From NCBI RefSeq assembly GCF_016907815.1, contig NZ_JAFBCQ010000001.1, forward strand, positions 1,116,001 through 1,180,000: a stretch of DNA of 64,000 nucleotides, read 5' to 3'. The stretch is from Microbacterium aurum (GTDB taxonomy: Bacteria; Actinomycetota; Actinomycetes; Actinomycetales; Microbacteriaceae). Position numbers and translations under genes: made by a program. The notes under the pieces were generated by a model. The model saw only the letters and a list, made by a program, of their open reading frames with translations. It did no database searches and was not told the origin of the DNA. Below, piece by piece: positions 59,558-64,000 of the stretch. Position 1 is the stretch's first letter, and each line of letters opens with the position of its first letter.

Positions 59558-60660
59558 ACACCCCGCTCCGCACGCTACCGATTCGACTCGAACTCATCGA
59601 GGGTGAGACCGTCGAGGGGTTCACGAAGCGGCTCGCCCAAGCTCACCAGTGCGAGGAACGCGACATCCGTCGAATCGTCCTGGACCACCTCGGTCGCAAC
59701 TGGTGGCCCGTGGCGGATCACAGCGTCGTCGATCTCATCGAGCACCTCGCAGATCTGCCGCGCGGTGCGCTGCGCCCCAACTTCGAGACAGATGGCATGT
59801 GGGTCAGATGCGGCCACCGCAGCTGGCGCCCCGAGAAGTGCTCCAGATGCACCCGGTTCGCCGAACCCCGCACGGCATGCCTGGAGTGTTCCGGCGGCCT
59901 GGCCACCACGACGATCGCCCGCGGTGGTGCGCTCTGCCTCACCCATCACCACTGGGCGTACCGCGCCATGCACGCCGACGTGGTCGGCCTCGCCGACTAC
60001 GAGAATGCGGAGCTCCTGCTGCGATCACAGCTCTGGAAGCGCGGGGTCGCCCTCCATACTGGCGAACTGGACCTCGCCGCAGCGTTCGTCCGTGCCTGGC
60101 ACGAAGGGTCAGAGTCTCCGTCCGTCATCGACGACCGCATGGCGAGAATTGGCATCCCGCACCTCGACACCTACGAGAACGCGTTGCTCTGCGCGTACCC
60201 CGAGATCATCCGTTTGGCCCGCGTGCTCACAAACCCGCGTACGATCACCCCGATCCTGGATGTGACTACTTCCGCGCTCACTCAAGCCGATCGCCTGCTA
60301 CCCGCCGTCGCGAAAGCGATCGGCGAGGAGCCCAACGACGCACTGCGCACCTTCACCATCAGCGCCGTCGGGTGTGCCCACCGGGCGATGTTGTACATGT
60401 ACGGACTTCGTAGTTCGAAGCAGGTCAAGCACCAGCGATGCCCACTCAACCGCGCTCTCATTGCCGCGGCCCACCGTCAGCGCGCTTGCCTCCTCCGCCA
60501 CGCCAACCCGAGACTCCTTCCCGACATCGCCGGGAAGACCGGCCAAGCTGCACCGCGCAGCCGCGTAATCCGCAACTGGGGATTCGAGCCAGACCCACTC
60601 GCGCTTTCACGAGCTGGTGTGCTCGCCACCGCATTCCGGCGACCGGCGGATGCTGTTTGA
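59554..60660 (+). CDS. TniQ family protein 2
   Basis: 368 residues from GTG overlapping the previous stop. It is a clear paralogue of TniQ1: LPIRLELIEGETVEGFTKRL, RCGHRSWRPEKCSRCTRFAE, CLECSGG and ALCLTHHHWAYRAMH (zinc ligands), ELLLRSQLWKRGVALHTGEL. It is longer at the C terminus (AHRQRACLLRHANPRLLPDI). Two TniQ proteins in series suggest two targeting modes or a heteromer. Confidence 0.82.
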   Translation: MNTPLRTLPIRLELIEGETVEGFTKRLAQAHQCEERDIRRIVLDHLGRNWWPVADHSVVDLIEHLADLPRGALRPNFETDGMWVRCGHRSWRPEKCSRCTRFAEPRTACLECSGGLATTTIARGGALCLTHHHWAYRAMHADVVGLADYENAELLLRSQLWKRGVALHTGELDLAAAFVRAWHEGSESPSVIDDRMARIGIPHLDTYENALLCAYPEIIRLARVLTNPRTITPILDVTTSALTQADRLLPAVAKAIGEEPNDALRTFTISAVGCAHRAMLYMYGLRSSKQVKHQRCPLNRALIAAAHRQRACLLRHANPRLLPDIAGKTGQAAPRSRVIRNWGFEPDPLALSRAGVLATAFRRPADAV

Positions 60661-60894
60661 CGGTGAGAGTTTCGCGATGTTAAGGGATGCGGTGCGCGCA
60701 CGGCTTCGTCCCTGGCAGTTCAGGTTCGTGTTCCAGGAGCAGCGCTGGATGCCGGGTGAAGCAGCAGCGGCGCACACTCAACCGCGGGCTTGTCGTCGCC
60801 GCGCGTCGGCGACGAACGCTTCGTCTGTTGCACTCGACGGGACTGAGGTCGGACCTGCTGAAGGTGTTGCTGGTGCGATTGTGGGCGGCATCGC

Positions 60895-60927
60895 TATAGT
60901 TACTTGGTAATCGGAGTTACCCGGTAA
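60895..60927 (+). promoter_or_regulatory. PadR operators and -10 of the ABC operon
   Basis: TATAGT (60895-60900) is a likely -10. TTACTTGGTAA (60900-60910) and TTACCCGGTAA (60917-60927) are near-palindromes 17 bp apart, alike to those of the PadR gene at 37.3 kb, and cover the start of transcription. Confidence 0.65.
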
Positions 60928-60943
60928 TTGTTGGGAGTCATTC

Positions 60944-61552
60944 ATGTCAGTGAAGTTCGCGCTCTTGGCTTTGCTTTCGAGAGGACCGTCGACGGCGTAC
61001 CAGTTGCGAAAAGACTTCGATGCGACGACAAGTCAGACCTGGCCGCTTAACATCGGTCAGGTCTCAACGACGCTGCAGCGGCTGCGTCGAGATGGACTGG
61101 TTGCTCAGGTAAGCACAGGCAGAGATCACGACCGGCTTGTCGGCGGTAGCGGCGACGAGCACGGTACGGTCACAGAGCCGTGGCAGCTCACCGCTGAAGG
61201 GCACGCGGAGCTCGATTCGTGGTGGCAACGCCCGGTATCTCGGCAGCATCGGGGGCGGGACGAACTGGTCGTAAAGCTGGCACTGGCGGTCATCGTCCCG
61301 GGCGTAGATGTCACAGCACTCGTGCAGGCGCAGCGCGCGGCTGTGCAGCGTTTGCTGCACGACGTCACTCGGGTGCGACGTGAGGTAGATGCCGCGGATG
61401 TGACCGCCCGGCTGGTGCTGGACAGCCACATCTTCCAGTCCGAGGCGGAGTTGCGATGGCTCGATGCGGTCGAGGAGACAGTCGCCCGCGCCAGTGAGCT
61501 CCCGTCCCGCGGTGCGTTGTCGATGGTCGCGCCCGCGCGGGTCCTCCGGTGA
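60944..61552 (+). CDS. PadR-family regulator
   Basis: 202 residues. PadR motifs: VKFALLALLSRGPSTAYQLR, KDFDATTSQTWPLNIGQVST, TLQRLRRDGLVAQVS and WQLTAEGHAELDSWWQRPVS; the C-terminal helical half includes VVKLALAVIVPGVDVTALVQ. The stop overlaps the ATPase GTG by four bases, so it is the repressor of its own exporter operon. Confidence 0.9.
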   Translation: MSVKFALLALLSRGPSTAYQLRKDFDATTSQTWPLNIGQVSTTLQRLRRDGLVAQVSTGRDHDRLVGGSGDEHGTVTEPWQLTAEGHAELDSWWQRPVSRQHRGRDELVVKLALAVIVPGVDVTALVQAQRAAVQRLLHDVTRVRREVDAADVTARLVLDSHIFQSEAELRWLDAVEETVARASELPSRGALSMVAPARVLR

Positions 61553-62292
61553 GCCCCATGGCAGGTAGCGTGCTCGATCTGCGCTCCGTTGAGAGGGTGC
61601 ACGGCGTGGGGCCGACCGAGGTGCGCGCGCTGTCAGGCCTGGACCTGCGCGTGGATGCGGGCGAGTTTGTTGCCGTGATGGGGCCGTCGGGTTCGGGAAA
61701 GTCGACCCTGCTGCAGCTCGCGGGTGGCCTGGACGCGCCGACGTCGGGCCAGGTGGTCGTCGCCGGAGCCGATCTTTCGGGAATGTCGGTGACGCAGCGG
61801 GCGGTGCTGCGTCGACGCCAGGTGGGCTACGTGTTCCAGGACTTCAATCTGCTGCCTGCGTTGACCGCGGCGGAGAATGTCGCGTTCCCGCTGGAGTTGG
61901 ATGGGATCTCTTCTCGGCGCGCGCGACGCGCGGCCCGGGAGGTGCTTGCGGAGGTCGGGGTCATCGAGTTGGCCGACCGCAGACCGGAGGAGATGTCGGG
62001 CGGGCAGGCGCAACGCGTCGCCATCGCGCGGGCACTCGTGGGGTCGCGCACGCTGATTCTCGCTGATGAGCCGACCGGGGCGCTCGACCAGGCGACCGGC
62101 ACCGGGATCCTGCAGCTGCTCCGCGATCGCGCTGATCGTGGAGCGGCGGTGTTGATGGTCACTCACGAGGCTCGCTTCGCGGCCTGGGCGGACCGGACGG
62201 TGTTCCTGCGCGACGGGCGGGTTGCCGGGCAGACGGGCCCATCTGATGCCGATGTGCTGCTCACCGCGGATGTCTCCGATGGCCAGCAGTAG
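61549..62292 (+). CDS. ABC exporter ATPase (LolD/MacB type)
   Basis: 247 residues, GTG overlapping the PadR stop. Walker A is GPSGSGKSTLLQLAGG, Q-loop VFQDFNLLPALTAAENV, signature MSGGQAQRVAIARAL, Walker B LILADEPTGALD, H-loop VLMVTHEARFAA. The MacB-type Q-loop spacing fits a partner FtsX-like permease, which begins 14 bases before the stop. Such pairs export peptides or lipids and often give antibiotic-peptide resistance. Confidence 0.93.
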   Translation: MSPMAGSVLDLRSVERVHGVGPTEVRALSGLDLRVDAGEFVAVMGPSGSGKSTLLQLAGGLDAPTSGQVVVAGADLSGMSVTQRAVLRRRQVGYVFQDFNLLPALTAAENVAFPLELDGISSRRARRAAREVLAEVGVIELADRRPEEMSGGQAQRVAIARALVGSRTLILADEPTGALDQATGTGILQLLRDRADRGAAVLMVTHEARFAAWADRTVFLRDGRVAGQTGPSDADVLLTADVSDGQQ

Positions 62293-64000
62293 ATTCTGGC
62301 GGCCGGCTGCGTTGCGACTGGCCACACGGGATGCGCGCCGACACTGGGTGCGCACAGTGCTAGCCACGCTCGTCGTCGCCCTGCCGGTGACCGCGCTGGT
62401 CGCAGGAACAGCACTGACGCAATCGGGGCCGCCCAGCCGTGATAGGGCACTGGAAGATATCCCGGATGGCGTGCAGGCCGTGGTTACGGCGACGGCAATC
62501 ACGCGCGACGGATCGGTCTTCCCGCAACTTCCCGAAGGTGCCCCGGGGACATGGATCGATGACCTTGAGCAGGTGCCCGCGTCGCACGACGAGCTGGCGG
62601 CGCTGCTCCCGGAAGAAGATCGGCTGCTGGCGTTCTGGAACTCACCAACGTTGCTCGTCACGACCGGACTGAACGTTGCGCCGGGTGATCAATCCGAGGC
62701 TGGCGCTGGAGTGGAGGGCGTCGCCCTCGCCGAGGTCACTTCCGCCGTCCTGCAAGAGGCGGAGCAAGAGGCCTTGCCGTTCTTACTCCCCTCCCTGTCG
62801 GCGGGGGCTGCCCCGGCGGACGCGACGGAGGTCGTCATCACGACTGCGCTCGGCGCGCGCCTCGGCATCGGCGTGGGCGACACTCTGACCTGGGTCGCAC
62901 CCCCGTTTAACGGCTGGTATAGCACCGGCGGTCGCATCGGCGAAGTGATCCAGGACTCGCAGCGCGCCTACCGTGTCTCGGGCCTCGTCGACGACACCGC
63001 GCTACGGGGCTGGGCAATCGACGGATGGATCTCCGCGATGGCCAAGGCCGACCCGGCCGGGGTCGACGGACACTGGCTCGTCGTCGGCGACGAACCAGTG
63101 ACCTGGGACATCGCTCAGCACCTAAATGAACTGCAGGCCTTCGCCGTGTCGCGGAATGTGCTCGAGAACTACCCGAGCGCCGACGAGCTCTACCCCGTGG
63201 AAGTAGACACGGCCACGGCAGTCACCCAGGCCGCAACGACACTGCTGACAGGCATCCTCGGAGCGGCCCTCGCACTGCTGTTGGTCACTCCCGCGTTCGC
63301 CGTGTCGGCCGAGCAGTCTCGCCGCACGCTCGGCATGGCCGCAGCGGCAGGAGCGGCCCCCGCCGACCTGCGGCGAACGCTCACGGCGCAGGGCCTGGGT
63401 ATCGGTCTCGCCGGGGGGCTGCTCGGCGTCGCACTCGGCGCCGCAGCAGCCGTCACCGCAGTCACAGTGCTCGGGGTCGGTCCCGAGGTCGCCGATCCGA
63501 CCGGCCGCTTCCCCTGGAAGGTCGCCGTCGCCGCCATCTTCGTCGCCGTAGTCGTCGGCATCGTCGCAACGCTCGGGCCAGCGCGCCGCGCTGCGCGGCT
63601 TCCGGTGGTCGACGCTCTCAAGGACCTCCCTGCGCAGTCGCGTCGACAAAGCCGGCGCGTCATCACTGCGGTGGCAGGGCTGGTGCTGCTCATCGCTGCG
63701 GCCGTCGCCGGGGCAGCGGCACTGACCGGCGCCGCCCCCAGCGGCGGGTACGTTGCGTCGGGCACGGTGCCCGTCTCCTCGGCGCTACCGCTCGCGATGC
63801 TGGTGCTGTGCCTGTTGCTCGCGGTCGCGGGCCTGCTGGTCACCGTCCGTGCACTCCTCAGCCTTGCCTCACGAGCCGCTGGCCGCCTGCCCGCCGTCTG
63901 GCGTCTCGCCGTACGCGATGCCGCTGACCACCGCTCGCGGTTCCTGCCCGCCGCCAGCGCCGTGCTCGTCGCGGTGGCCGCAGCATCCTTCCTCACCGTC
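62279..64000 (+). CDS. FtsX-like ABC permease (3' end outside window)
   Basis: 574 codons are open to the right edge. Start ATG 62279 overlaps the ATPase gene by 14 bases. It begins SRFWRPAALRLATRDARRHW with a first span (VLATLVVALPVTALVAGTAL), then a large extracellular domain (about 50-310), then three FtsX-type spans (LTGILGAALALLLVTPAFAV, GLGIGLAGGLLGVALGAAAA, KVAVAAIFVAVVVGIVATLG) and GPARRAARLPVVDAL, and a second repeat (RRVITAVAGLVLLIAAAVAG). This is the ten-span type with two FtsX halves; the last half is missing. Confidence 0.85.
   Translation, partial: MASSRFWRPAALRLATRDARRHWVRTVLATLVVALPVTALVAGTALTQSGPPSRDRALEDIPDGVQAVVTATAITRDGSVFPQLPEGAPGTWIDDLEQVPASHDELAALLPEEDRLLAFWNSPTLLVTTGLNVAPGDQSEAGAGVEGVALAEVTSAVLQEAEQEALPFLLPSLSAGAAPADATEVVITTALGARLGIGVGDTLTWVAPPFNGWYSTGGRIGEVIQDSQRAYRVSGLVDDTALRGWAIDGWISAMAKADPAGVDGHWLVVGDEPVTWDIAQHLNELQAFAVSRNVLENYPSADELYPVEVDTATAVTQAATTLLTGILGAALALLLVTPAFAVSAEQSRRTLGMAAAAGAAPADLRRTLTAQGLGIGLAGGLLGVALGAAAAVTAVTVLGVGPEVADPTGRFPWKVAVAAIFVAVVVGIVATLGPARRAARLPVVDALKDLPAQSRRQSRRVITAVAGLVLLIAAAVAGAAALTGAAPSGGYVASGTVPVSSALPLAMLVLCLLLAVAGLLVTVRALLSLASRAAGRLPAVWRLAVRDAADHRSRFLPAASAVLVAVAAASFLTV

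Larger units (their letters stand above)
54552..60660 (+). mobile_element. Tn7-like transposition module (tnsABC-tniQ-tniQ)
   Basis: Five plus-strand genes, each overlapping the next by four bases, follow the repeat-bearing left end: TnsA nuclease, DDE transposase, AAA ATPase and two TniQ proteins. No CRISPR array or Cas gene is present. The right end was not found, so cargo may start with the PadR/ABC genes after 60.9 kb and run past the window. Confidence 0.8.

Noticed and set aside
54552..60660. CRISPR-associated transposon
   Set aside because: No Cas gene, repeat array or guide-like repeats in or beside the module within the window.
60661..60894. Short frames between tniQ2 and PadR
   Set aside because: Under 100 codons, mutually overlapping, no motif; left as unassigned.

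Overview
The window is high-GC, gene-dense actinobacterial DNA, most like Microbacterium or a close relative in Microbacteriaceae. The grounds are the codon bias, many 4-base start/stop overlaps, GTG starts, three copies of the small DUF7882 family, and a very frequent GGATGCC/GGCATCC heptamer. Nothing here was checked against a database; product names rest on motifs and remembered families.

Layout. 1-5.7 kb: the end of a Wadjet (jetC, jetD) plasmid-defence operon and an antitoxin/PIN-toxin pair, closed on the right by a tRNA-Ser-like 3' end that looks like an attachment site. 5.9-7.6 kb: a higB/higA module and the wreck of a TOTE-type helicase. 7.7-26.2 kb: mostly chromosomal genes (YjbR, lipoproteins, S4, MarR, fatty-acid desaturase, DUF7882 paralogues, a Dps/acyl-CoA-dehydrogenase-like/PIG-L-methyltransferase/glycosyltransferase operon, a cation-efflux pair, and a transsulfuration operon behind a Cys-rich leader peptide), interrupted by a vapBC-like pair and several deletion chimeras. 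26.2-30.7 kb: an accessory island with a tyrosine recombinase, a small XRE protein, a zinc-ribbon recombinase-like protein, and a secreted protein with a possible immunity partner. 30.9-54.3 kb: chromosomal genes again (broken sugar genes, a small alarmone synthetase, PadR operons, rhodanese, mutarotase, tRNA-Arg, amylosucrase, serine dehydratase, Hsp20 under CIRCE and HAIR-like operators, DUF2207, HNH). 54.5-60.7 kb: a Tn7-like module (tnsA, tnsB, tnsC, two tniQ) with repeated TnsB-like sites at its left end. 60.9 kb to the edge: a PadR-controlled ABC exporter cut by the window end.

Three themes run through it. First, mobile and conflict genes sit in discrete insertions. Second, the chromosome is decaying: about ten genes are truncated, frameshifted, nonsense-interrupted or fused at deletion junctions, including a 2-keto-3-deoxygluconate kinase/aldolase pair and an L-arabinose isomerase. 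Third, many genes appear to be transcribed leaderless: a TANNNT box lies exactly 6 or 7 bases before the start codon in at least sixteen cases, and this was used to choose several starts.
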